From Thunnus maccoyii (Eukaryota > Chordata > Actinopteri > Scombriformes > Scombridae): a stretch of DNA of 64,000 nt. This document shows, piece by piece, positions 1-9,900 of this stretch; the stretch's first letter is position 1, and the number at the start of each line of letters is the position of its first letter. A program made the translations under genes and the position numbers. The notes beneath the pieces are model-generated. The model worked only from the letters and a program-made list of their open reading frames with translations, ran no database searches and had not been told where the DNA came from. The stretch lies in contig NC_056553.1 in the NCBI RefSeq assembly GCF_910596095.1, positions 24,252,725 to 24,316,724 on the forward strand, in the 5' to 3' direction.

Positions 1-1760
1 CACAGGGAAAAAGCCGAGGGTGGACTGGTAGAGAATGGCAGCTAGGGGCACAGAGTCAGAAGAACTGGAATTAATAGACACACAGAGTGAACACATGAAC
101 CCAAAAGAACAAAAACACAAAGAGTCTAAACACAGCAGAACACAAGTCCTGGCAGGATGTGACATAATGTAGAACATTCAATGCCCAAGATTTTGAGATG
201 TTTAAGGTGTGGTTAAGGTTAAGGAGAGATGGTGGGCCTGGTTGGTTTGCAGACTTGGCTAAATGTCAAACTTGGCTACTATTATGAAACAGGATGTGAA
301 ACCAGGCTGCTGTGCTGAATCCAAAAACTCATACAGCCATCCATCACCCCGACATCCACAGTTACTTTACATTGCACTCTATGGACTTTACACTACTTTC
401 TGCATTGCCAATAAACATAAATCACTATAGGTAGATCATGCATATGACTGTAATATATAAGACAGCGTCAGCCTCAGTTACTTCTAGCTGTTACTCATGT
501 TGCCTGCAAAATGTTAGGTGCTACTGCGATTGGTTTAAGGCTGTTTTTTTGTTTGTTTTTTTTTATTTACTTTCAATTTTCTACTGGGTTTGGTTACAGG
601 TAAAAAATATGTTGAAGTCAATGGCACTTTTACTTGATCATTCATCACCTTTTGCCATGATAATGACAAAACCTGATACAGCTGTCATAGCTCTATCAGT
701 CCTGTCTTTTTTTATGGACACTTTGGACGGCATTTCATGGTTTTTGTCTAAGTTCTCAAACAGAAGATTATATGAAGTGCATCTGTCGTCTGATAATGAT
801 CCCACTGCTATCACCCATGGCATCTTAATTGAGCTTGTATTAGCATGGTGGTAAAAAAAACAAAACACTGGTGGACAGAAAGATTCATGGCTGACTTGTA
901 TAAAGAGCTCTATTTAATCTGTAAAGCAGTTTTTTACATATGTTCAGAATGTGGGTAACACCCTAAAAAAAGATATGAATAGTCATAAAAACATAAGACA
1001 TGAGAAGTATTAGGTAATGAGGTGTGACGGCAGAGTAACAAGAAAAGCAGAAGAGCAAATATTAGAAGTGAGCGACCCTCTTTTGTGAATTCATTGAAAA
1101 CACAAGCAAAATACCACTGTGTCACAACATGAGGCTTAAGAAATTAAATTCAATAATTCATGCGAACGGCTGCGACTTCCATGATTTATTTGGTGTACTC
1201 TACTCTGCCTGAATAGCCATAAAGAGTGATATAACATTTGCAGGCGCTGCACAAATGATATGTAGGTTGTATGTTTTGTCATGACCGATGCAATTCATCT
1301 TCAACAACTAAATGAGTCAGGCTTGACTTTAGCTGGCCAGTATCCTTCTTTCTGCAGGGAATTAATTTCTTAATGTAGTACACAGAGCGTGCTCATCTCA
1401 TAAAACATGGGCCAATTCAGTGTTTCAGTTTTACAACTATACGAGAGCCAAACAGTATTTATCCCCACAGCGTTTACATCCACAGGCTCCCGGACTTGTC
1501 TACTTAGAAGCTGGATTCTCTATGCTTTTGTAATTTCTTTCATGCTGATCAACTCTACCTGCATTGGCAGTGCTCCCATACACTGTGATCAGTCGAATGG
1601 ATGCTCCAGAACAGAACTAGTATGTTGTAACGGTATGGTATGATAATGATATAATGTAAAATCATGTGAAAAGGTGTTTTTCATAAGAAGCTAGAGTTAC
1701 TACATGACAAAAATGGACATCTTGTAAGCAAAAAGTCTGATTCACTTCAATTACAGTAGG
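1..1760. other. Unassigned AT-rich flank, no gene recognised
   Basis: No recognisable protein domain, RNA gene or complete element is visible. Bases 60-170 are rich in AACACA/ACAAAA words of the kind common in decayed fish transposon tails, but I cannot assign them. The longest open frame (438-854, plus strand) codes a Cys/Ser/Phe-rich product with no family resemblance and overlaps an open frame on the other strand, so I treat it as chance. Confidence 0.5.
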
Positions 1761-1784
1761 ATGTTGTATCTGTCCTCAGTGCAA

Positions 1785-2300
1785 TATCCACTCACTGGCC
1801 ACTTCATTAGTTACTCCTGCCTAGTAAAGCAAACAGCCTGCTCCTCCAAACATCACATTATGTGGCTACAGCTCAAAACACCCAGCATGCAGACACAGTC
1901 AAGAGATTCAGTTAAAGTTTGGCTAAATCTCAAAATGAGCCAGATGTCTGATCTACATGACTTTGGATGTAATGTGATTGCTGGGGCCAGACACAGGGGC
2001 GTCAATGTCGTGAGACTGGTGAAACTCCTGGGATTTTCATTCACTAGAGTGTCTCCAGTTTACAGGAAATGGTGTGAACGAACAAAAAAAATACAATTAG
2101 CGGCGGTTTATGTAGCCAAAACACTTGTCACCAAGAAAGGTCAGAGAAGACTGGTCAGACTTGTTAAAGCTAACAGGAAGGACGTCCATGTAGCAGCCAG
2201 GACAGCAAAAGTTCATAACTGAACACAAAAGTCAGGGAACCTTGAAGAGGATGGCCCACAGCTGCAGAAGACCACACCGGGTCTCAACTTTAAACAAGAT
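1785..2300 (+). pseudogene. Tc1/mariner-type DNA transposon relic, 5' end and transposase N-terminus
   Basis: The fragment starts with CACTGGCCACTTCATTAG, which resembles the terminal sequence of a very common fish Tc1 element. An open frame (1761-2222) then encodes the start of a Tc1-like transposase. Its DNA-binding helix-turn-helix region is visible as GARHRGVNVVRLVKLLGF, followed by SPVYRKWCERTKK and the second helix-turn-helix linker GQRRLVRLVKANRKD. In the family these parts bind the terminal repeats, and a DDE catalytic domain follows. After residue 153 the frame stops, although nucleotides to about 2300 still resemble the family (for example GCAGAAGACCACACCGGGT). The catalytic domain is absent, so the copy is dead. 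Roughly 90 recognisable residues remain of about 340. The fragment at 9760-9900 appears to be the C-terminal portion of another copy of the same or a related family. Confidence 0.85.
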
Positions 2301-3790
2301 GGAGCTACAGCTGGCTTGTGAGTGCTAAAACAAATGATGAAAGCAACACATTCAACAGTCAGAGCACATTAGCGTTGTTTCGCACTGTCCATGTGGTGAA
2401 TGGATGGTCATGATTAAGCACGCACAGACTTTTTAACTTCTCACATTACTAACTTTGTGTTAACATTACACTGATAAATAATGAGGTAGGTAAGTGGGTT
2501 CACTGGAGGATTACCTAGCGTTTCCTAATATCAGCAGTTCCGGAACTGAAAATAATGAACAACGAAGCAGAGGAGAAAGCAGTGCCAGATGGAGATTTCA
2601 CTGACAACTGCTAATCCTACCTGTAAACCAGTGCTAAAGAATGCTAATGTTACCTGCTGACCAAAGCTGAGGGATGGCAATGCTACCTGGGAATCAGTGC
2701 TCAAGGATGCTAATGCTACAGCAGAAGCAGGTCACAGGATCGATATAATGGACAGCTGGAAGCATGCTTTGGAAGCATTTAGAAATCAGGCTATGAAGAA
2801 ATATCACAGTGTGAGTGATTATTACTGACATTTCAGGTGCACTAACTTTCATTTTCACCTCCAAATAAATTGGCATAGATAATTTAGCTAAACTTTCTCT
2901 ATAACTTGTCTGAGCATCTGACCACTGATGGTTCTTGCACCCGTTTGATTTCTTTTTAGCGATCGTTGCTATGTTCCCAGTTTTCAGCAATTAACTCGAT
3001 GAGTACAATGATTTCTTGATTGATAGAAATGATGGCCAAAGTCACAACAAACAAATATCATCATTTTATCTCCGTAGTGTACCTGCATAACCACTGTTGC
3101 TGACCTAAAAACTACAACTCCTATTGTGTCCTATTGAGTAGGCTACTGCTGTTCTTTGATAATCAAAAATAAAATGAGGAAAAGGTTCCTTGCATGAGGC
3201 ACAGTTAATACATAGTAGAATAAAAGCTTAACTGAGTATTGAATGTCAGAATTTGTTTCTGCTATAGTACCACATACAAATTGTGTAACAAAGAGAGGTA
3301 CCAGTTTTATACTTCAACACACCTTTGACTGCAAAATCCAGCACAAGATCAGACAAGTCTTGTTTTTCGTGTCTGACCCCTGAGCTCCTAAAACAGAGTC
3401 ATGACTGGCCAGCAGTCATTTCACCCCGAGGTGTGAAAACACCTCTTGGACAGTAACGGATTGTTCTTCTCTCCTCTTCTTGTGCCTGCTGGCTTTCCAC
3501 AGAGCAGCAGAGGGTCACCCCCCCACCGACTGTCTGGGGTAACCTCTAACAGTGGAACCCACAGAAAGACCCAGGGCCTATTCTCTTTGCTGTCACCACA
3601 CACCTACACTAGAAAGCCTATCCTCCTCCCTGCAGAGCTAACCGCACATGTGAGGAAATTTCCTTGCATAAAGCAGATGACAAGCCAAGGAGTGCAAACA
3701 CTTCCACTCACTCCCTCTACACATGATGCCACACAGACACTGGTCCCTATTCATATATTATACATTCAAAACTGATTTCAAATTGGCAAT
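2301..3790. other. Unassigned sequence
   Basis: I recognise no gene, repeat or RNA here. Overlapping open frames on both strands at 3421-3775 are proline/serine-rich shadows of a CT-rich stretch and carry no domain. Confidence 0.45.
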
Positions 3791-4340
3791 ATGTTCAATT
3801 TACCAGCATGGAACACTTCATATTTAACAATTCCAGCTTTGTTGTCGCCCAGCACCAATATCATTACTGCCAGACAAAGTGGTTTCAGGAAAATGCAAAG
3901 TACAGCTTCCGCAGTGCATAAAGTGGTTAAAGATATTAAATCCACCTCAGGTATACACAAAGTCACTGCTGCTTTGTTTCATGACTTAAAAAGGAATTTG
4001 ACTGTTCAGCATGAAATATTACTTAGAAAACTAAAAGAGCATTGAATCAGTTACACTGAACCAGTTTTAATCCTATCTAGAACAAAGGAGTCTATGTTCA
4101 TTTTCAAAATGAGCCTTGCCTCATGCACTTGCAGCGTGCCACAGGGAAGTGTACTCGGGCCTCTGTTCTCTTGTGTACACATGTACGAATGACCTTCCAA
4201 CAAGTGCAGAATCCAAATGTATGCAAATGATACAGTTCTTCTACTCAGTTAAAATGACAGAGCAGTTCTAACAGAGAATGTGAAAATAGGTCCTTTGTGG
4301 TTTAGAGCTGATAAACTACAACTAAAGTCAAAAACATTAA
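3791..4340 (+). pseudogene. LINE (non-LTR retrotransposon) reverse-transcriptase fragment
   Basis: The frame 3791-4045 reads through a reverse-transcriptase N-terminal half. TARQSGFRKMQSTASAVHKV matches the conserved QSGFRxxxST block, and AALFHDLKRNLTVQHEILLR matches the block normally written AALFvDLsKAFDtVdH. After a stop at about 4045, a second frame gives SVPQGSVLGPLFS, the RT motif before the active site, then a degraded YADD box read as YANDT. RT copies element RNA into DNA at the chromosomal nick. Here the FD aspartate of the first catalytic block and one aspartate of the YADD box are replaced, and several frames are broken, so the fragment cannot be active. Both LINE ends are missing. 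The lineage looks L2/Rex1-like from the motif wording, but I do not fix it. Confidence 0.85.
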
Positions 4341-5060
4341 ATACATTTCTCTTCATCTCATGCTATTGACAAACAATGAAAAAATTTTCTTGCTTACCTC
4401 TGGTATATTAATTAATGTTCAACATTTCAGTCTATTCAGCCTTCATCAGATATAGGGGCAAGCATCACAACCATGTATAATATGTTCCATATGCTGTATA
4501 TATACATATGCTGGCTTTCTCACAGATTTATATGCACCAAAATTTCCTTGATAATTAGTGATTGAGTAAATATCTACAAGCGACAACAATGATACATAGA
4601 ACACATACAGTACATTAAGTTTAACACTGGGTCCTTGCCTACAGTGGAAGCTGCATACCAGTAGCTGGTTTGAGTGCAATAAGCAACAGAAAGGTCCTTA
4701 TCAATATGTATAATACCCATCTCCTTTGTCACTTGGACAAGAAGTCCTACAAATTAAATGACAAAATACGTTGTTAATCCATGCACTTCACTCAAAATCA
4801 CCATGGCTGCAAGAAGGCATCTGTCACTTGAACATGAATATATTCTTTATCTATATTATATAATTTTGGGGAACTTGCTGACTAATTCAGTCAGTTTTTC
4901 ATGGGAGATTACTATGGAACAGCCCAGCTCCTAACACCACTGCAGCATAACAAAACAGGGTTAGACCAGGTTCAATGAGTTTTGATCAGCACCGCAAAAG
5001 CATCGAGCAAAAAGCTTCACGCTCATTGAATGGAGTTATTATTATAACAAAGGTTCAGGA
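4341..5060. other. Unassigned AT-rich sequence
   Basis: No gene or classified element is seen. A short phrase near 4426-4456 (CATTTCAG...GCCTTCATCAGAT) resembles wording found in many vertebrate repeats but is too short to classify. Confidence 0.4.
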
Positions 5061-5132
5061 ACAAGATCACGCCCCTCTCTCTCACTGAATTCAATCACCT
5101 GTGCCTAACTAATTCAATCATCCATGCATACC

Positions 5133-5140
5133 TATATAAA
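5133..5140 (+). promoter_or_regulatory. TATA box-like site at the start of the CT-rich element
   Basis: TATATAAA sits at the border between AT-rich flank and CT-rich element. It is followed within about 25 bases by a CTCTCCCGTTCGTCTCAG tract that could hold an initiator. The position fits a retroelement-type promoter, but no transcript evidence is available. Confidence 0.35.
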
Positions 5141-5679
5141 CGTGTCTAACCCCTTTCTCTCCCGTTCGTCTCAGTTCTCATGCGAAATACGACACGCTTG
5201 CATCGCAAACGCTTACCTCCTGCCCATGCTCCGTGATCCACGTTCCTCGGCAACATACCGCCCACGACTAGATCCAGCAGTACCAATGAGATGTCTCCTT
5301 CACCACCACATCCACATGGAACCCTTCTCCTCCAGACCCCGCGCTTCTGATCAGCTGGGATCCAGACGCTCCACACGCATCCACGCCATGGCCCACTCGG
5401 ATGCGGCTCTTTTCCAAGCGATTAACAGCTTCAACCGGTCGTCCCACTCCTACGAAACGATGATAAAGACAAACTTTCCAACTCTATGCAGACTCTACTT
5501 CCATCGACCCTCTCACTGGCAGCTCAAATCCTCCCACTCTTCCGGGTTCATCGTCCGCCGCCGGGCCGACGCACACCACACACCGATGACGTCACAACGC
5601 TGCCTACTACAACAGAGCCCAGACTTCTTCAGGCTGAACTCCAGATACAAATCCCGTTTCGTCGAACTGACAACAAAGC

Positions 5680-6040
5680 CAGGTTCTTCCTGCTCCTCTC
5701 TGCCTCCACCTCCACCACCCATGGATGTTGCCACCACCGCTCCGGACGGCCGCTCACTTCCGGGTTCCCCGCCCAGCGCCACTTGTACTCCGCACGTCGA
5801 TGACATCACGACGCAGCCAACTGCCCTCTCGCAGGGCCAGGTGGTATCTTCCTCTGTGCCTGCTCCCTCTCTGTCTGATCTGTCTCGTGTTTTTCGTCTT
5901 TTCTCTCATCCTTGTGTCTGCGGGCTGCACAATCAACCCCTGCACATACATCCCCTCATCCTCTCCTCTTCCCTTCCTTCAGCTGCAGCTACCTCTACGC
6001 TTTCGACTCCACCCGCTCCACAGCTCCTTTTATGGGTGCA
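5680..6040 (+). repeat. CT-rich module, copy 1
   Basis: This is homologous over its length to 7104-7436. Shared landmarks in order are ACAAAGCCAGG, CCACCACCGCTCC, CGGGTTCC..CCCAGCGCC, CCAGGT, TGCCTGCTCCCT and TCATCCCT. The spacing between landmarks is similar in both copies. A partial third version (CTTCCGGGTTC...ACACCGATGACGTCA) begins near 5535. Confidence 0.7.
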
Positions 6041-6045
6041 TCCCA

Positions 6046-6842
6046 CATCTCTTAAATTGCATCCACGTTTCCCTTACTTGCGTCTTTTCCTTGCGTCTTA
6101 GTCCCTCCCACCATGGATGCAAGGAGAGACGCAAGGAAACCAAGTGAGGAGAGAGGAAAGCGAATATGATCAGGGTGTCTTCTGAACACTGGAAAATATT
6201 TTTAATTATTATAAATATTTGGCTAAACGTTTCTGGGCAAATGGAAATGATGTGACTCATATCAAACCTGACGCTCAGGAATTTTCAGTCTCACATGTGA
6301 CTGAATGGAAATGATGATAAATTATGTAAAATATAGATGTATTTAACTGTTATTATGGATAAAATTAAAGTCAGGAAGAGTCTGTCTGTCACCAAGAAAC
6401 AGTTTAATGGAGGTAATAACATCATGAAAAAAAATCTTTCTTATAAATGAATAAAGTTGTTTATGGTTCTTTTGTTAATCAGACCGACAATTAACTGATT
6501 TTTAACTATAATGAATCAGAAAACAAATAAAACATAAAACTTGGGAGTGATACACTTAATTTTAATCTGTAATCTGTCTCCACTCCGGTATGAAACTGCA
6601 GTGATGTATCAGATCAGTCTGATTAGCTGCAGCGTCCAATCAATAACTGATATCCAATAAGGGGGCGTGTCAGCCGGTAAAAGACTTCCTTGAAGGCCGC
6701 TCTCGTGTTTTCTCACTCCTCAGAGATCCCTCCTCGCTCCTCAGAGCAGAATAAGAGACTTGGGACGCCTATCAAAATGGCGCATCAGGAACAACTTCCG
6801 GTTCAGGCGAGGAGCGAGGAGACATAATTAAGAGACTTGAGA
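6046..6842. mobile_element. Hairpin-rich insertion between the two modules (MITE-like)
   Basis: The block separates the two CT-rich modules and has different composition: an AT-rich centre and GC-rich ends. Near the left end, 6086-6098 (TTTCCTTGCGTCT) pairs perfectly with 6127-6139. Near the right end, 6730-6742 (CTCCTCGCTCCTC) pairs perfectly with 6809-6821. The outer ends are weakly inverted (TCTCTTAAATT on the left; TCTCTTAATTA when the right end is reverse-complemented). I see no clear target duplication, so superfamily and exact borders are open. Confidence 0.45.
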
Positions 6843-7103
6843 TGTACCCTATGTTTCTTCCCTCAGCCACCTCCAGTCCTGCCGTTACCACAGCAACAGT
6901 TGCACAGAGCCACGGTGCTCCCTCTGATGGACCCACTCAATTTCCTACTGTTCTATCCCTGTTCCCCTCCCTTCCCCTACACCCAAATGATTTTTCTGTG
7001 TCTTCAGCAACCCCTGTCACCGATCCCCTCGCTCCAGCCGTTGTTAACACTGTGCCCGCGAGCACTGTCACTCTGGCCTCCACCACTGCACCCCTCCACG
7101 GCC

Positions 7104-7436
7104 TACAAAGCCAGGCTTTCTAGTTCTGTACAGCCTCCAGTTCCACCACCGCTCCAGCCGACTCGCTTGCGGGTTCCCTACCCAGCGCCCCCGCACTGGC
7201 ACACCGATGATTCCATCCTGCCACCACTACGATGTGGCAACAGACTGCTTCGGCCTTAGCCAGAGCCAGGTCGTGTTTCCCTACATGCCTGCTCCCTACG
7301 TCTTAATTGCCTCATGTTTTTGTTTCATCCCTGCGTCTATGAGGCGCACATCTTACCACTTCACACGTATCCCTTCATCCCTCACCCCTGGACCCTGGAC
7401 CCTCATCCCTTCGACCCTATAATGGGCGTCACGGTA
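7104..7436 (+). repeat. CT-rich module, copy 2
   Basis: This is the diverged second copy of the module at 5680-6040, ending at ATAATGGGCG immediately before the SINE. The small open frames that overlap it are not conserved between the copies, which argues against a protein function. Confidence 0.7.
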
Positions 7437-7606
7437 GCTCACAGAGGTTAGCACTTATGCCTCACAGCAAGAAGGTCCTGGGTTCGAACACTGGCCGTCC
7501 CAGGTCTTTTCTGTGTGGAGTTTGCATGTTCTCCCCGTGTTTGCGTGGGTTTCCGCTAGATACTCCGGTTTCCTCCCACCATCAAAGACATGCTCGTTAG
7601 GGTTAA
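7424..7606 (+). mobile_element. tRNA-derived SINE, DANA/HE1-type, 3' truncated
   Basis: The head GGGCGTCACGGTAGCTCA carries an A-box-like segment, and GGTTCGAACAC is an internal RNA polymerase III B box. The tRNA-unrelated body (CTGTGTGGAGTTTGCATG, TTCTCCCCGTGT, GCGTGGGTTTCC, AAAGACATGC) is the conserved block of the DANA/HE1 group of fish SINEs. These elements are transcribed by polymerase III and mobilised by LINE enzymes. This copy stops soon after GACATGC and lacks the usual 3' tail, so it is a fossil. Confidence 0.85.
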
Positions 7607-7638
7607 TACTCCCACATAAGTAATTCTTCTTGTCCTAT

Positions 7639-7722
7639 TCTAGGAACCACAGGGGGATGACGAAGCAGAAAGCTCATCGAGACATGTCCCCCACCCTGAG
7701 TCTCGACCCCTGGGTTCCTAGA
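7639..7722 (+). other. Long-arm stem-loop
   Basis: TCTAGGAACCACAGGGG at 7639-7655 pairs with CCCCTGGGTTCCTAGA at 7707-7722 with a single bulged base, leaving about 50 nucleotides between the arms. The loop contains GGGGGATGA and TGTCCCCC, which can pair as an alternative inner stem. It lies just after the SINE fragment near the 3' end of the CT-rich element. I checked for hammerhead core motifs and did not find a convincing set. Confidence 0.55.
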
Positions 7723-7960
7723 TGCTCCAGCCTCTTTGTGATTCCATTTTGTCCCCGGTCATCCCCATGCCATCGACCCCCTTCATCCCTCTCCTCGACC
7801 CCCACCCAGCCCACCATACACTATCCTCATCTTATCCTGAACCCTCTCGACAATCCAAATAAATCTACTTTTTATACCGTTCAAATGGCATGGTCTTTGT
7901 CAGTGAAAAACAATTACACAAAGCTGCCCCAGGCTGCTAAAAAGCATACTGTCTGATAGG

Positions 7961-8177
7961 GACCTAACGAACAAATTCTGTTCAATATGCAAGTGTAAAC
8001 TGTCTGTGGATGTTAAATTTTTGTGATGTATTTTATTTTCAATCTGCTGACCTAATTGAATCAACAAGTATTAGATGAATTACATCCCTTTGCATTTTAT
8101 CTCAGGTGCACACATGGTTCACATGGTTAAACATGCATGGATGTACATAGTTTATGGGTATTATTTTAACACTGTTA
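7961..8177. other. Unassigned AT-rich spacer
   Basis: Nothing recognisable. Confidence 0.4.
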
Positions 8178-8342
8178 TGCAATAAATTTTCCATTCCATT
8201 TGGCAGATGCTTTATCAAAAACAGCTTACATTTTTTTCCCCTACACACACCCATCAACAACAGTCTCAGAATCATGTCTTTCTCAAGGACACTTCAACAT
8301 GTGGACAGGATGGGCCATACATCAAACCACCAACCATAAATT
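8178..8342. repeat. Short dispersed fish repeat (CATTTGGCAGATGC type), fragment
   Basis: CATTTGGCAGATGCTTTATC followed by AGCTTACATT and, further on, TCAAGGACACTTCAACATG and CAAACCACCAACC follows the order of a repeat very common in fish genomes. The reverse-oriented end of the same family appears at 47563-47612. I recognise the family but cannot name its class with certainty. Confidence 0.65.
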
Positions 8343-8360
8343 TACAGCAAACTTGGGACT

Positions 8361-8936
8361 TAAGGGATAGGTTCACAATTGTGTCTGTCTTAAAACAATA
8401 GTCAGGTGCCTATATGAACATTGATATAGATTTCACTTGCTGTAATCATTCTTCCTGTTGCAATACTGATCATTAGAAGATCCCCTCCAAAAGCACTTAC
8501 ATTGTAAGTGATGAGGGAACAAATCCACAGTCCTTGTTACAAGAAAAAAATATTTAAAAGTTTATCTGAAGGTAATATGAGGCTTCAGCTGTCTGAATTA
8601 GTCAAATAAAGTGGATATTTTAGTAAAAAATATCTGTCTTTGTGTCTCAATGAAAAGTGTTTTCCTGTTCAGCTGCAGTCTAACAAAAAGAGGAAATCTT
8701 GCACTAAAAAGACAGTAACTTTGAAAGAGACAGACTTGATTTGACTAATTTGGACAGCTGAAGCCTCATGCAAGCTTCAAATAAACTTAATATATTTTTG
8801 TATGGAAAGAAGGCTGTGGATTTTGTCCCCCATCACTTACATTGAAAGTGCATTATAAAGGGATCTCTTAATTTGCCAGTATGATACAGAGGGATGATTT
8901 TTGAGTCTTGAAAAACTGTGAATCTATCTCTGAAGA
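8361..8936. mobile_element. Foldback MITE, copy A
   Basis: The left arm reads AAGGGATAGGTTCACAATT, GTCTGTCTTAAAACAATAG, GGTGCC, CACTTACATTGTAAGTGATG. The right arm is its inverse (CACTTACATTGAAAGTGC ... TCTTGAAAAACTGTGAATC). Between the arms lies a shared core (CAGCTGCAGTCTAACAAAAAG, GACTTGATTTGACTAATTTGG). The same arms and core occur at 19345-19850 and 31330-31869, with partial copies elsewhere. No protein is encoded, as expected for a non-autonomous element mobilised in trans. Confidence 0.8.
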
Positions 8937-9759
8937 GGGACTGCAGTTTTTCCCTGAAACAAAATCTTATGTCATCCGAATCATTTGAAAGATAAATTCT
9001 ATGTATGGTTGCTTTAAAGACCCAGCCTCCGTAATTTACAGGATATTAAAGAGACATTCCAGTGACTTAGTTTTACACTTGCACATAAAATTGGGGGGCT
9101 TCCAAGACACAGATCAATAAAGAATGGTCAAAACTGAATCAGCACAGGCAATGATATCCTGACTTTTAATCCCTATTTATAGGTTTCATTTTATATTACC
9201 ATTTGCTTCTTTCATATCTTGTCTTAATACGTTTTTATGTCTTGTGTAATAAGATGAATTGCTTTGTTGTTGAAAGGTGCTAGAAACAAACTCGCCTTAC
9301 ATAGTATTAGTCAGTAAACTCCAACAACACTAAACCTCCAATGACACAACATTGTAGCATATTTCATTAGACACCCCCTGACAAGAAAATACCCACATCT
9401 TTGTTTTCACAGGCCAAGAAGTACTCCTCATGACTAGTAAACTGTTCTTGGAGTATAAAGTCTATTTCTGATTGACATTACTGTAAAAAAATTACCACTA
9501 TTATTATTAATTACTATTTATCTATATATCCATGTATCTAATTATTAGCTTAGATTCCAAGTTCATAGCTCTGACAGCTGTGTTAGACACATTCAGAATA
9601 TTTTTCTTATAACTCGTCCCAACCTTAACAAAATTAAAAGTGTTAATAATTGACACCTTTCATAAAGGTCTTATTGTCCTTACATTACTATTATTATTTT
9701 GCAGTAGCAGTGTGTCTCAGCACTACCTTTTTCATTATAGTACCTACAACAAGATAATA
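8937..9759. other. Unassigned AT-rich sequence
   Basis: No gene or classified repeat recognised. Confidence 0.4.
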
Positions 9760-9900
9760 TGATGGTTCCAGGAACATGACAGTGCCCTTCAGTTACTCTT
9801 GTGGCCTGTACACTCTCCACATCTCAACCTAACACAGCACCTTTTGAGGTGAAACTAAATGAGAGGTTCCCAATATGAATGAGGGCTCAAAGAAGTAAAA
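9760..9900 (+). pseudogene. Tc1-like transposase C-terminal fragment
   Basis: The stretch follows a fish Tc1 transposase around its second catalytic block: CAACAAGATAATATGATGG (normally encoding QQDNAP), GGAACATGACA, then CTCCACATCTCAACCTAACA (PQSPDLNPIE) and CAGCACCTTTTGAGG (HLWD). Several frameshifts and stops interrupt it. Sequence after about 9900, with a short open frame to 10094, cannot be followed to the family. Only the nucleotide order supports the call. Confidence 0.7.

Larger units (their letters stand above)
5061..7960 (+). mobile_element. Unclassified CT/GC-rich composite element with repeated modules
   Basis: The stretch differs sharply from its AT-rich surroundings. The plus strand is C/T-rich with many CpG sites, and it starts with a TATA box (5133-5140). 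A module beginning ACAAAGCCAGG and continuing through CCACCACCGCTCC, GGGTTCCCCGCCCAGCG, CCAGGT, TGCCTGCTCCCT and TGTTTTT occurs at 5680-6040 and again, diverged, at 7104-7436. A shorter third match starts near 5535. The first and second copies are separated by a hairpin-rich insertion (6046-6842). A tRNA-derived SINE (7424-7606) and a long stem-loop (7639-7722) follow, and AATAAA at 7857-7862 could be a poly(A) signal. Open frames here, including the longest of the window (5124-6101, 325 codons), are Pro/Ser/His-rich and occur in several frames and on both strands, as expected from composition alone. It could be the untranslated or leader part of a retroelement, or a cluster of old non-autonomous elements. 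Confidence 0.5.

Noticed and set aside
438-854. 138-codon open frame
   Set aside because: No family resemblance and overlapped by an antisense frame; no start context, splice or conservation evidence.
5124-6101. Longest open frame in the window (325 codons, plus strand)
   Set aside because: Pro/Ser/His-rich, several other frames are open over the same bases on both strands, no domain is recognisable, and the homologous module at 7104-7436 does not keep the frame. Composition explains it.
7424-7500. Possible tRNA gene because of A- and B-box-like sequence
   Set aside because: The body continues into the DANA/HE1 SINE unit and the tRNA arms do not fold fully, so it is a SINE head.
7639-7722. 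Hammerhead ribozyme
   Set aside because: The CUGAUGA and GAAA core elements are not present in the right order between the stems.
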